From an uncultured Paracoccaceae bacterium (GTDB lineage: Bacteria; Pseudomonadota; Alphaproteobacteria; Rhodobacterales; Rhodobacteraceae), in the NCBI GenBank assembly GCA_937916485.1, contig CALFSV010000263.1, forward strand, positions 1-16,418: a stretch of 16,418 nucleotides of DNA, written 5' to 3'. Below are positions 1 through 7,391 of the stretch, piece after piece (the first letter of the stretch is position 1; every line of letters starts with the position of its first letter). The position numbers were made by a program, and so were the translations under genes. Under the pieces are notes generated by a model. That model saw nothing but the letters and a program-made list of their open reading frames with translations, did no database searches and was not told the origin of the DNA.

Positions 1-415
1 CATCGATGATCGTCGCATCCACCAGCGTGCCCGAGCGCAAGGTGATGCCCCTGTCGGCGAGATGCGCATTCACCTCCGCAAAGATCGCCTCGGTCAATCC
101 GTGCCGCTCCAGCAGGTGGCGGAAGTTGAGGATGGTGGTCTCGTCCGGAATGCGGTCGTCGCCCAGCTCGATCACGGCAAAGCGGCGCATAGCCTCGCTG
201 TCGTAGAGCATCTCCTCCGCCATCGGATCGCTCAGAGCATACCAATTCTGGAGGAAGTAGACGCGCAGCATGGTCTCAATCGGCAACGGTGGGCGCCCGC
301 CCTTCGGTCCGGCTTTTGGATAATGTGGTGTGATCAGTCCCAACAGCCGCCCCCAAGGGACCACCGCCTCCATCTCGGACAGGAACACTTCGCGCCGCGT
401 CTGCTTCTTCTTCAT
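1..415 (-). CDS. IS5-family transposase, N-terminal part, partial
   Basis: Reading from 415 to the window edge gives about 138 codons with no stop. The protein begins MKKKQTRREVFL and contains the IS5/DUF772 N-terminal pattern (PWGRLLGLI, then GRPPLPIETMLR, FLQNWYALSD and PDETTILNFRHLL). It ends at LVDATIID, which should hold the first aspartate of the DDE catalytic triad. A likely native start lies at 452 (MPKQPAFPGLR), a typical N-terminus of this family, but it is in another frame. About two bases appear to be missing, or one is extra, near 416-420. The copy is therefore either inactivated or translated from the internal ATG at 415. It would cut and join the IS ends. Confidence 0.8.
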   Translation of the reverse strand, partial: MKKKQTRREVFLSEMEAVVPWGRLLGLITPHYPKAGPKGGRPPLPIETMLRVYFLQNWYALSDPMAEEMLYDSEAMRRFAVIELGDDRIPDETTILNFRHLLERHGLTEAIFAEVNAHLADRGITLRSGTLVDATIID

Positions 416-526
416 CAACGCGCAGGCCAGGGAATGCAGGTTGCTTTGGCATCTGATGGGCTCCTTGCAGGGGATGCCCGAGACTACCAGATCAGACTGA
501 GAGCGGGAGGTTTTTCAGACGTTCCC
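1..526 (-). mobile_element. IS5-family insertion sequence, one end, cut by the window edge
   Basis: The segment carries the start of an IS5-type transposase reading leftward. About 75 bases upstream of its N-terminal sequence is a terminus-like end, GGGAACGTCTGAAAAACC, read on the minus strand from 526 down to 509. The bases immediately outside are TTAA (527-530), which fits the YTAR 4-base target of the IS5 subgroup. The other end and the second target copy lie outside the window, so the boundary rests on this one end. The element sits just downstream of the DUF1326 gene and does not interrupt a gene visible here. Confidence 0.7.
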
Positions 527-591
527 TTAAATGAGAGCGCTCGCGGCATAGCAATTTATGACTGCTCACCTGTCGCCTTTAGGCCTGGGAT

Positions 592-1215
592 TCAGTTTGG
601 ACCATGCCAATCGATCTGACAGATTTCGGCGGACCGTCCGTCAAAGTCCCAGACGCGGCCATACGCCCTGACCCGCCCCCTGTCAGCCTGAGCGATGGTG
701 ATGTCGGGACCCATCCAGTAGCCGGTGTTCGAGACGACGACATCCTGGGTGCTGTCGGGGCCCGAAATCGGTGTCACCGTGCCCTGGATCTTCTTGCCAA
801 CCATCAAGTGGCGGGTCTTGCCATCGGTGGTGTAGGCAACCGGGGCACGCTCGGCGCCCAGAAATTCCGAAACCATGATCGAAAACAGCCCGGTGGTGCC
901 ACGCACGTTGCCCGAAAAGATCCGGATCAATCCGTCGTAAGCCGCCTCAGAGGCACGTTCGTCTATGTAGGCGGCGGCTTTCCAATTGCCCCTCCCCATG
1001 TTGCCAGGAATGTCCATGAGCAAACCCACGTTGAGGCCCGACAGGCTTTCGTCATCGAAATGCCCCTCGTCGATGCGGACACCGACCCAGGCCTGGCAAT
1101 ATCCTTCAGTCGGGGGGTGCTTCCCTAACGACACAACGCAGGGGCAAAACACCGTGCAGTTGCAGTTAAGGATGAGTTCGCCTTTTATCGCCCAATCGGG
1201 CAGTGTCTGGGACAT
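592..1215 (-). CDS. DUF1326 domain protein with CNCxxxCPC motif
   Basis: This 207-residue protein matches the DUF1326 family over its whole length. Recognisable family blocks are LILNCNCTVFCPC near residues 15-26, GKHPPTEGYCQAW near 31-43, a central GLNVGLLMDIPG, FLGAERAPV, and the C-terminal RVWDFDGRSAEICQIDW. Cysteines 18, 20, 24, 26 and 40 form a cluster that could bind a metal or be redox active. No signal peptide or membrane segment is seen, so a cytoplasmic protein is likely. The family has no established biochemical role. The ATG at 1215 follows an AAAGGA ribosome site. The gene starts 24 bases after the FAD oxidoreductase stop, so it is probably the last gene of the leftward operon. 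A redox or metal-handling accessory role is only inferred from the cysteines. Confidence 0.88.
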   Translation of the reverse strand: MSQTLPDWAIKGELILNCNCTVFCPCVVSLGKHPPTEGYCQAWVGVRIDEGHFDDESLSGLNVGLLMDIPGNMGRGNWKAAAYIDERASEAAYDGLIRIFSGNVRGTTGLFSIMVSEFLGAERAPVAYTTDGKTRHLMVGKKIQGTVTPISGPDSTQDVVVSNTGYWMGPDITIAQADRGRVRAYGRVWDFDGRSAEICQIDWHGPN

Positions 1216-1239
1216 GTGATTTCCTTTAGGGCGAAGTTG

Positions 1240-2601
1240 TCATTGAACCCGAACGCCTTGGCGCTGCAACTCTGACTGGACAGCGCCGATTTCAATGTCT
1301 GCGACATCCCGGCCGGACCTGACCGCAAGGGCGGCCGCAATGCCGGCGCCCTGACCCGCAACGGCACAGCAGGCCATGTTGCGCGTCGCAGCATGTGCCA
1401 CCCTATCGCCCCCGATCGCGCGGCCCGTCACCAGCAACCCCTTGACCTCTTTGGGCAGCATCGCACGGTAGGGCACATGCATGTAGCGCCCGGTGGTTGG
1501 GAGGATCAGGATGCCGTAGCCATCAATGAACTCGGGATAGATGCCAATACTATCGTCAAAGCGGCCCTGATTGCGCACATCGGCCTCGGTCATGTTATAA
1601 ACCGCGTCGATCTTGCAGGTATCGCGGATTCCGATTGTCATGCCAAAGTTGCGCAGGCGCACACCCTTGCAACCCGGCATGAACTGACGCAGCGCCTCGA
1701 TGGCAAGCATCGCCTGCTTCCGCCCCTCGACCTCGCCGCGTGTCATGCTGTCGGGGTCGGTGCCATCAATGCCTGCAAGATGGACAAGGTTCATGTAGGT
1801 CAGCTCGCCCGTGTCATGGATCGCGCCCCAGGTGCCGGCGATGGTGTTCAGATGCCGGGGGATCAGCCCCTGCTCGATCGCCTTTGCAAAGGGCTTCTTT
1901 AGGAAGGGCGAGAACATGTCGTCCTCTTTCCCGTCCGTTTCGACCGTCCACTCTCCGGTCGACCAGTCCTTGTAGGTTTGGGGATCGGCTTTCACTTCAG
2001 CCAGAAAGGCGGATTTGTCGACGCCGGCCAGGTGGAACATCACGCTGGCCGCTTGCATGTCTTCGGTCGGGGTCTTGTGTGCGGGTGCGCCGCAGCGCAC
2101 AGCGATATCGGCGTCGCCGGTTGCGTCGATCACGACCTTCGCCAGGATCGCCTCGCGTCCGGCTTTGGATTCGACGATGATGCCAGTGATGCGGTCGCCG
2201 TCCATCACCGGGGCCACGAATTGGCGGTGCAGCATGCCGTGAATACCCGCCTCTTCGACCAGGTGGTCGGCCACCAACTTGAACCCTTCGCTGTCCAATT
2301 CGTAGCTGAGCGACTGGCTTTCGGGGACGGCGGCGCCCATGGTCTTTGCCCGGTCCTCGAACTCGCGCCCGATCCCGTTGGCCTCCACGGTCTTCTCGTG
2401 GCGATACTACGCCAGCCCTTCGACACCGACCACAGTGATATTGCCGCCGTAGCAGCCAAAGCGTTCCACCAGACAGACTTCTACCCCTGCCCGCGCAGCG
2501 GCAAGTGCCGCGGCCAACCCGCCGGGGCCAGAGCCCGCGACAAGCACCTCTGTGCGATGAATGACAGGGGTCTGGCGCGCAGGCTCGGTGATGACGTTCA
2601 T
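1240..2601 (-). pseudogene. FAD-dependent oxidoreductase interrupted by an in-frame TAG
   Basis: The reading frame from ATG 2601 to the stop at 1240 would encode about 453 residues of the FAD_oxidored family. It starts with a dinucleotide-binding fold: VLVAGSGPGGLAAALAAA has the GxGxxG glycines at 23, 25 and 28, followed by acidic VERFGCYGGN. One TAG (2407-2409) stops it at codon 65. The frame continues unbroken with YRHEKT, so no frameshift is involved. From memory, relatives have Trp here, which needs only a TGG-to-TAG change. The downstream 382-residue part could restart at GTG 2388 but would lack the FAD-binding N-terminus. The start has a GAGG ribosome site overlapping the preceding stop, and only 7 bases separate it from the methyltransferase gene, so the two were translated together. 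The natural substrate is unknown. Readthrough or a sequencing error are alternatives. Confidence 0.82.
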
Positions 2602-2608
2602 ATAGACC

Positions 2609-3712
2609 TCAAAGAAACGGCAATTCGCAAAGTGTCCCCTGGATCGGAACCGTCCTACGCCTCACCACAACCTTGTCCCCGGGTCTTGCGGCGACGGAAA
2701 CAAGTGCGAACCCAATGTTCTTGGCCATCCGAAAGGACCAGGTGCAGTTGGTCAAGTCACCAATCTTCTTGCCGTCCATCTCGATGTCGCTCCATTTGAA
2801 ATCGGCCCTTGCGGGTTCGGTCCCTTCCAAGACCACGCCAAGTTGATGGCGCGTCGGCCCTTCGGCCGAGATCCGGCGCAGGGCCTGAATGCCGATGGTA
2901 TCGTCCGGCACATGGAGATCGACATATTTACCCATCCTGACTTCGAATGGATTGGTCCGCCCGTCGGTATCACCACCATAGGCAACGAGACCGCTTTCCA
3001 CCCGCTCGCACCAGTTCGGGTTACCGGGCCCGATATCGTAAGGCTGGCCCGCCTCTTTGACGATGTTCCAAAGCGCGGTGCCCTTCGATCCATCCATAAG
3101 ATATAGTTCAAAGCCGCCCTGCTTTGACCAGCCCGACCGGGCGACGATGACGGGTATGCCATCGATCGCTGTCTCGCGAAACCAAAAGTACTTCAGATCC
3201 CGGACCCATTCCCCAAAGATCGCCGCCACGACGGCCTCGGCCTTCGGGCCCTGCACCGCGAGTGGCGAAACGTCAGGTTCGCTGACGGCGACATCCAGCC
3301 CCCGTTCACGGGCGATGGCTTCGGCCCAGAACCAGATATTGCTGTCGGCAATGGACAGCCAATAGCACTCTTCGGACCGCTTGAGCAGGATGGGATCATT
3401 GAGTAGGACGCCGCTGTGATTGCAGAGCGGCACATATTTCCCTTGCCCGATCTTGCACTTGGACAGATCACGCGCGGCAAGCATCTGCGCCAGCCGTCCG
3501 GCGTCCGGCCCCTGCAGTTGAACCTGCCGCTGGACCGCGACATCCCACATAGAAACGCCGTTGATGAGGCGCCAGTATTCCTCTTCTGGATGCCCGTAAG
3601 AGGTTGGCATCAGCATGAGGTTGTAGGTCGTCATGGCGCAAACGCCCTCGGCCAATGTTGCCTCGTAGTAGGGAGAGGGCCGCAGGCGTGACGACGGGGT
3701 AATGGAGAACAT
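2609..3712 (-). CDS. GcvT/DmdA-like folate-dependent methyltransferase
   Basis: The 367-residue protein belongs to the aminomethyltransferase (GcvT) superfamily, whose members move a methyl or one-carbon group to tetrahydrofolate. It is closer to DMSP demethylase DmdA than to true GcvT. The N-terminal TTYNLMLMP, then MWDVAVQRQVQLQGPDA (residues 55-71), EPDVSPLAVQGP (145-156) and ARSGWSKQGGFELY (191-204) all have near-identical counterparts in DmdA as I remember it. Trp195 and Tyr204 fall where DmdA has substrate-contacting residues. The C-terminal half is more divergent from DmdA, so a different methylated substrate is likely. ATG 3712 has a GGAG site at good spacing. The gene follows the ABC binding protein by 105 bases and is coupled to the FAD oxidoreductase gene, suggesting demethylation of an imported compound. 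The call of the family is firm; the substrate is not known. Confidence 0.85.
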   Translation of the reverse strand: MFSITPSSRLRPSPYYEATLAEGVCAMTTYNLMLMPTSYGHPEEEYWRLINGVSMWDVAVQRQVQLQGPDAGRLAQMLAARDLSKCKIGQGKYVPLCNHSGVLLNDPILLKRSEECYWLSIADSNIWFWAEAIARERGLDVAVSEPDVSPLAVQGPKAEAVVAAIFGEWVRDLKYFWFRETAIDGIPVIVARSGWSKQGGFELYLMDGSKGTALWNIVKEAGQPYDIGPGNPNWCERVESGLVAYGGDTDGRTNPFEVRMGKYVDLHVPDDTIGIQALRRISAEGPTRHQLGVVLEGTEPARADFKWSDIEMDGKKIGDLTNCTWSFRMAKNIGFALVSVAARPGDKVVVRRRTVPIQGTLCELPFL

Positions 3713-3745
3713 GATTGCTCCGGAGTTTCATGAGGCCAGCACTAT

Positions 3746-3776
3746 GGGCCGCCGGTCCGGGAAAGACCGGCGGCCC
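3746..3776 (-). repeat. GC-rich perfect hairpin between binding-protein and methyltransferase genes
   Basis: GGGCCGCCGGT (3746-3756) and its exact complement ACCGGCGGCCC (3766-3776) enclose a 9-base loop. It lies in the 105-base gap after the ABC binding-protein stop. No T-run follows it in the direction of transcription, so a simple intrinsic terminator is unlikely. Hairpins in this position in ABC transporter operons often protect the upstream message from 3' decay or partly stop transcription, giving more binding protein than downstream enzyme. That role is inference. Confidence 0.75.
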
Positions 3777-3817
3777 AGGGTCAGCGGGCAAATGCCACCG
3801 ACGACAGGGAGTGGACG

Positions 3818-5395
3818 TCAGGCCAGCCAGACGTTGCGCAGGGTCTGCCCAAAGCCGCCGAGGCCGCCCACGGAATGAGCAGTCCAGCCCATCACGTTCT
3901 TGGACGTTGCCTCAAGCTGGTTCTGGAACACTGCGTTCACGAAGCCACCGTCATCATTCATCATGTGCAGCATGTCGCAATACATCTGGGCGCGGACCGT
4001 TTCGTCTAGCTCTGCCCGGGCGGCAATGATCATTGCGTCGAACTGCTCGGACCCCCACATGGTTTCGTTCCAGCTGCCACCATTCATGTGGGCAAGGGTC
4101 AGGAACGCGTCCACAGTCGGACGGGCCTGCCAGCCCGACATCGTCATCGGCTTTTGCATCCAGATGTTGGACCAGTAACCATCCGACGGTGCCTTGATCA
4201 CATTGATGTCAATGGCGCCCATTGCGGACTGCTGGAAGGTCAGCGCAATATCATTGGCCGAACTGCCTGCTGTCTCGGACGAGTAAAGGTCGATCGCGCT
4301 CACGCCCGCCTTTTCAAAATGAAACCGCGCCTTGTCGAGGTCATATTCGGCAGGCACCACATCCTCGCACCAGTATTTGTAGGTCGGCCCGATCGGAGTG
4401 TCGGCCGAAATGGTGCCAATGCCCTTGAACACCTGGTTCAGGATCAGCTCACGATCCAGCGCATGCTTGATTCCCCGCCGGAAATCCCGGTCGTTTGTCG
4501 GCGCGCGGTCCACCATCATCACCATGTTGGTAAAGGCACCGGTGGGCGTGTTGTAAAGCGTGACCGCTTCGTTCCCGCTTAGCTGTTCGACAGCAAAGGC
4601 CGGAACGTCCCGGATCGCATCCACATCGCCAGAGAGCAGCGTGCTGAGTGTCGCATTCGCGTCGGGCACCGGGATGAAGTCGAGGCCGTCCAGATAGGGC
4701 TTTCCCTCTTCGTAGTAGTCGTCGAACCGTTCCAGCACCACCCGTTCGCCGGGAATGAACTCCATCACCTTGAAGGGCCCCGATCCGATTGCCATCGAGA
4801 AATCAGAATGGCCGGCAGGATGGATGGCCAAGTGATAGTCGGACATGATTACAGGAAGGTCGGCATTGCCCGAAGACAGCGTGATCTTCACCGTCAAAGG
4901 ATCGGGCGCTTCGATTGAGGTCACCGTGGACAAAAGCGCCTTGGCCGGCGACTCGGACCCCTCGGCGATGTGGCGCGAAAGGCTTTCCAGCACGTCCGCC
5001 GCGGTAACAGACTGACCGTTGTGGAAGGTCAGACCGCTGCGCAGCTTGAAGCTCCACTCGGTGGCCGTTGCATTGACGCTCCATTCCTCTGCCGCGTCGC
5101 CTTCGACCTCGAGGCTCGGTGCGAAACGGGTAAGGCGCTGGTAAACGCAGTTGCTGTAGATACCGTCGTCCGTATCGACCATCCGCACTGGCTCAAGCGT
5201 GTTGTCGGTGTTGCCCTGCGCGATACGCAGCCAACCGCCCCGGGACGGGGATTGCGCCTGTGCCGGCCCGGCCATGGCCAAAATGCTGGATGCCGCAGGC
5301 ACCAGCAGGCCAAAGGCCCCGGCCCGTTTGAAAAACCCGCGCCGGTCTAGCGCACCTGCCCTGTATTGGCGAACCAGGCTGTCGATATCGGACAT
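3818..5395 (-). CDS. Tat-exported peptide/solute-type ABC substrate-binding protein (SBP family 5)
   Basis: This is a periplasmic binding protein of the DppA/OppA type, 525 residues from ATG 5395. That start has a strong GGGAGG ribosome site 7-8 bases upstream; longer starts lack one. The N-terminus carries a twin-arginine signal, LDRRGFFKRAG at residues 17-26, then a hydrophobic stretch to residue 43 and probable cleavage at AQA-Q after residue 47. Family 5 signatures follow: EEWSVNATATEWSFKLRSGLTFHNG, then TAADVLESLSRH, and GSGPFKVMEF with PGERVVLERFDDYY. It would capture a substrate and deliver it to the permeases encoded divergently from 7392. Family 5 proteins bind peptides, opines, nickel, glutathione or sugars, so the ligand cannot be read from sequence. 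Tat export suggests folding before export. It has its own 200-base upstream region with a palindrome. Confidence 0.9.
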   Translation of the reverse strand: MSDIDSLVRQYRAGALDRRGFFKRAGAFGLLVPAASSILAMAGPAQAQSPSRGGWLRIAQGNTDNTLEPVRMVDTDDGIYSNCVYQRLTRFAPSLEVEGDAAEEWSVNATATEWSFKLRSGLTFHNGQSVTAADVLESLSRHIAEGSESPAKALLSTVTSIEAPDPLTVKITLSSGNADLPVIMSDYHLAIHPAGHSDFSMAIGSGPFKVMEFIPGERVVLERFDDYYEEGKPYLDGLDFIPVPDANATLSTLLSGDVDAIRDVPAFAVEQLSGNEAVTLYNTPTGAFTNMVMMVDRAPTNDRDFRRGIKHALDRELILNQVFKGIGTISADTPIGPTYKYWCEDVVPAEYDLDKARFHFEKAGVSAIDLYSSETAGSSANDIALTFQQSAMGAIDINVIKAPSDGYWSNIWMQKPMTMSGWQARPTVDAFLTLAHMNGGSWNETMWGSEQFDAMIIAARAELDETVRAQMYCDMLHMMNDDGGFVNAVFQNQLEATSKNVMGWTAHSVGGLGGFGQTLRNVWLA

Positions 5396-5495
5396 GTCTT
5401 TTCCTCCCAGACAATCAAATGCGGGTTGGCCCGCAATTGCTGTGACATTGCGGATTGCGAGCGCGCCCGACAAACAACCGATTTCATGACTTTGC

Positions 5496-5511
5496 CATAA
5501 CTGTGGTTATG
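5496..5511. promoter_or_regulatory. Candidate operator palindrome upstream of the binding-protein gene
   Basis: CATAAC-TGTG-GTTATG is a perfect 6-base inverted repeat with a 4-base spacer, about 100 bases upstream of the binding-protein start in a 200-base non-coding gap (5396-5595). Read on the minus strand it contains ATAACCACA, the same nine bases found just upstream of the LysR gene at 12280-12288. This suggests a binding site for a local regulator. No confident -35/-10 pair was assigned. Confidence 0.45.
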
Positions 5512-5595
5512 CATGGATGAGTACGCAAAACGGGCCGGGAAACCCTGTCCACTGGCGATGGACGCAGCGCCTTCCTTGTCCGAGGTCGGTTTCGA

Positions 5596-7197
5596 CTAGA
5601 TCGCAAAGTGGGTCCGCAGGACCTTTTTGTCGAGCTTTCCAACCGAGGTCTTCGGCAGGTTGTCCACAAATTCAATGCGATCGGGCACCGCCCATTTCGA
5701 CAAGATGCCCCGTGTCACCGCCCCGGCAAAGGCAGCTCGCAACCGGGTTTCCACATCGACCGTTTCGCCGTGGGGGGCCACCACCAAAACAGGTCGTTCG
5801 CCCCATATGGGATCAGGGATTCCGATGGCCGCCACCTCTGCGACCCCGTCGACAGTGCTGGCAAGGTCTTCCAGTTCCAGCGACGAAATCCACTCGCCCC
5901 CCGTTTTGATGACATCTTTGAGGCGGTCCGTGATCCTGAGCGTGCCACTGTCATCCAAAAGGCCGACATCGCCGGTATGCAGCCAGCCGCCCTGCCATAG
6001 CGCCTGTGTCCCCGCCGCGTTCTTCAAGTAAGCCTGCGTCAGCCATGGCGCGCGGGCCACGATCTCACCGGTTGAGACCCCGTCGCGTGGCATGTCGTTC
6101 ATCTCGGCATCAACGACACGGATCTGGACCATGGGCGCAGGTTTGCCAGTGGCCGTCCGCAGGCTGACCGGCGCGTCGGGATCTCGTGTTGCCATCATGT
6201 CGGCTACAGTCAGGAAGGGACAGGTTTCGGACATGCCGTAAGCCGCATGAACATCGATCCCCCTCTCCAGCGCCTGCCGCGCCACCCCCTCTGGCAGGGC
6301 CGATCCACCAATGATGACCTTCCAGCGGCTCAGATCGGTCGTTGCGGCCTCGGGAGCGTTCAGCAGCATGGAAAGGATCGTCGGCACACAATGCGAGAAA
6401 GTGACATCATGTTCCGCTATCAACCCCAGCAACCGCGCCGGGTCGTAGCGGCCCGGATAAACCTGCTTGAGGCCCATCAGCGTGGCCACATAGGGAATGC
6501 CCCACCCATGCACATGAAAAAGCGGAGTGATGGGCATGTAGACGTCGCTCCGGTTCAGGCCACCCCCCGGGATCGGCCCCAGCCCTGCCGCCACCGCCAT
6601 CGTATGCAGCACAAGCTGGCGGTGGGAATAGGTGACCCCCTTGGGGTCGCCCGTTGTGCCGGTAGTATAGAACAGCGTGGCACGGGTGTTTTCGTCAAAA
6701 TCGGGAAAGTCCGGAACGGGGGCCGTTGCCTCCAAAAGGGCTTCGTAGTCGCCACTCGAGGAAACGTTATCGGGGCATTGGCCGTCATCGCTCAGGACGA
6801 CAAGCTGCCATGGCCGTTCAATGCGTGCCGCGATCTCGGACAGCAGGGGCAGAAAATCGACGTGGCACAGGATCACATCATCCTCGGCATGGTTGATCGT
6901 AAAGAGGATCTGTTCCGGGGACAGGCGTACATTCACCGTGTGCAGGGTTGCCCCGAGCATCGGCACGGCAAAGAAACACTCCAGATAGCGATTGCTGTCC
7001 CAGTCCAGCACCGCCACCACGCTGCCCTCTGCCACACCAATTCCCCGAAGCGCCCCCGCGACGCGGGCGACGCGATCGGCAAAGGTGCGATAGTCGTATC
7101 GCGTCTTGTCCGCATGGATGATCTGTTGCCGAGGCGCATGAGCCAGCGGCGCCGTCAGTATCTGTTTGATCAGCAAAGGATAGGCGTAGGCGGTCAT
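5596..7197 (-). CDS. Acyl-CoA ligase (AMP-forming), DmdB/AlkK-like
   Basis: This adenylate-forming enzyme activates a carboxylic acid with ATP and CoA. The ATG at 7197 is chosen because AGGAG stands 6 bases upstream; it gives 533 residues, and an ATG at 7203 or the longer frame from 7254 has no usable site. Family motifs appear in order: FYTTGTTGDPKGVTYSH near residues 176-192, FHVHGWG at 227-233, IIGGSALP at 295-302, AAYGMSET at 318-325, LHTGDVGLLD, then DVIKTGGEWISSLELE, and the C-terminal PKTSVGK with catalytic Lys at about 521. The layout is that of medium-chain and methylmercaptopropionate-type ligases (AlkK, DmdB). Pairing with a DmdA-like gene makes an acid product of demethylation a possible substrate, but that is inference. 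It heads the leftward block and diverges from the permease operon. Confidence 0.9.
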   Translation of the reverse strand: MTAYAYPLLIKQILTAPLAHAPRQQIIHADKTRYDYRTFADRVARVAGALRGIGVAEGSVVAVLDWDSNRYLECFFAVPMLGATLHTVNVRLSPEQILFTINHAEDDVILCHVDFLPLLSEIAARIERPWQLVVLSDDGQCPDNVSSSGDYEALLEATAPVPDFPDFDENTRATLFYTTGTTGDPKGVTYSHRQLVLHTMAVAAGLGPIPGGGLNRSDVYMPITPLFHVHGWGIPYVATLMGLKQVYPGRYDPARLLGLIAEHDVTFSHCVPTILSMLLNAPEAATTDLSRWKVIIGGSALPEGVARQALERGIDVHAAYGMSETCPFLTVADMMATRDPDAPVSLRTATGKPAPMVQIRVVDAEMNDMPRDGVSTGEIVARAPWLTQAYLKNAAGTQALWQGGWLHTGDVGLLDDSGTLRITDRLKDVIKTGGEWISSLELEDLASTVDGVAEVAAIGIPDPIWGERPVLVVAPHGETVDVETRLRAAFAGAVTRGILSKWAVPDRIEFVDNLPKTSVGKLDKKVLRTHFAI

Positions 7198-7391
7198 GGA
7201 CATCTCCTGCTGCCATGGTTTTGCAGCCTGAGACCCCAAATCTACAAACAACAAAAACCAAGGCTATGCACGAACCGCAGGCATCACATAGCCCAGCCAT
7301 AACCAAAATCACCCCATTCTGGTTGCAATGGTTGTTTGTCGAATACCGGCCCAGCACCGAAGCTGTCCCCAGCCTTGGGAGGAGGAACCGG
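7198..7391. promoter_or_regulatory. Divergent control region, acyl-CoA ligase / ABC permease operon
   Basis: These 194 bases separate the ligase start (minus) from the permease start (plus) and must hold promoters for both. An inverted repeat GGCTATG (7262-7268) / CATAGCC (7287-7293) has an 18-base spacer. CATAACCA at 7298-7305 resembles the sequences at 5502-5510 and 12280-12288, and TGGTTGCA follows about 16 bases later. Frames extending genes into this region lack ribosome sites and are taken as non-coding. No -35/-10 pair was good enough to place. Confidence 0.5.

Noticed and set aside
62..1128. Open plus-strand frames at 62-619 and 604-1128
   Set aside because: They are antisense to the IS5 transposase and DUF1326 genes, with no ribosome sites and no recognisable protein motifs.
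2407..2409. TAG as pyrrolysine or selenocysteine-like recoding
   Set aside because: No pylT-like tRNA or pyl gene is visible, the family is not known to carry pyrrolysine, and a single TGG-to-TAG change explains the codon.
1393..2799. Plus-strand open frames across the FAD oxidoreductase and methyltransferase
   Set aside because: They are antisense to well-supported genes and arise from high GC content; no family resemblance.
3746..3776. Intrinsic terminator
   Set aside because: No T-run follows the hairpin on the minus strand and the downstream gene appears to belong to the same operon.
5396..5473. Binding-protein start at 5473
   Set aside because: It would place 26 extra residues before the Tat signal; ATG 5395 has a strong ribosome site.
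7198..7254. Ligase start at 7254
   Set aside because: ATG 7197 has AGGAG at 6 bases and the added residues do not resemble the family N-terminus.
6247..7302. 351-codon plus-strand frame antisense to the acyl-CoA ligase
   Set aside because: Composition rich in His, Arg and Gln is typical of antisense to a high-GC gene; the opposite strand has all the ligase motifs.
7215..7391. Longer DppB-type permease starting at 7215 and overlapping the ligase gene
   Set aside because: The extra 59 residues are not membrane-like and have no ribosome site, whereas GTG 7392 has an excellent one and gives the normal family length.
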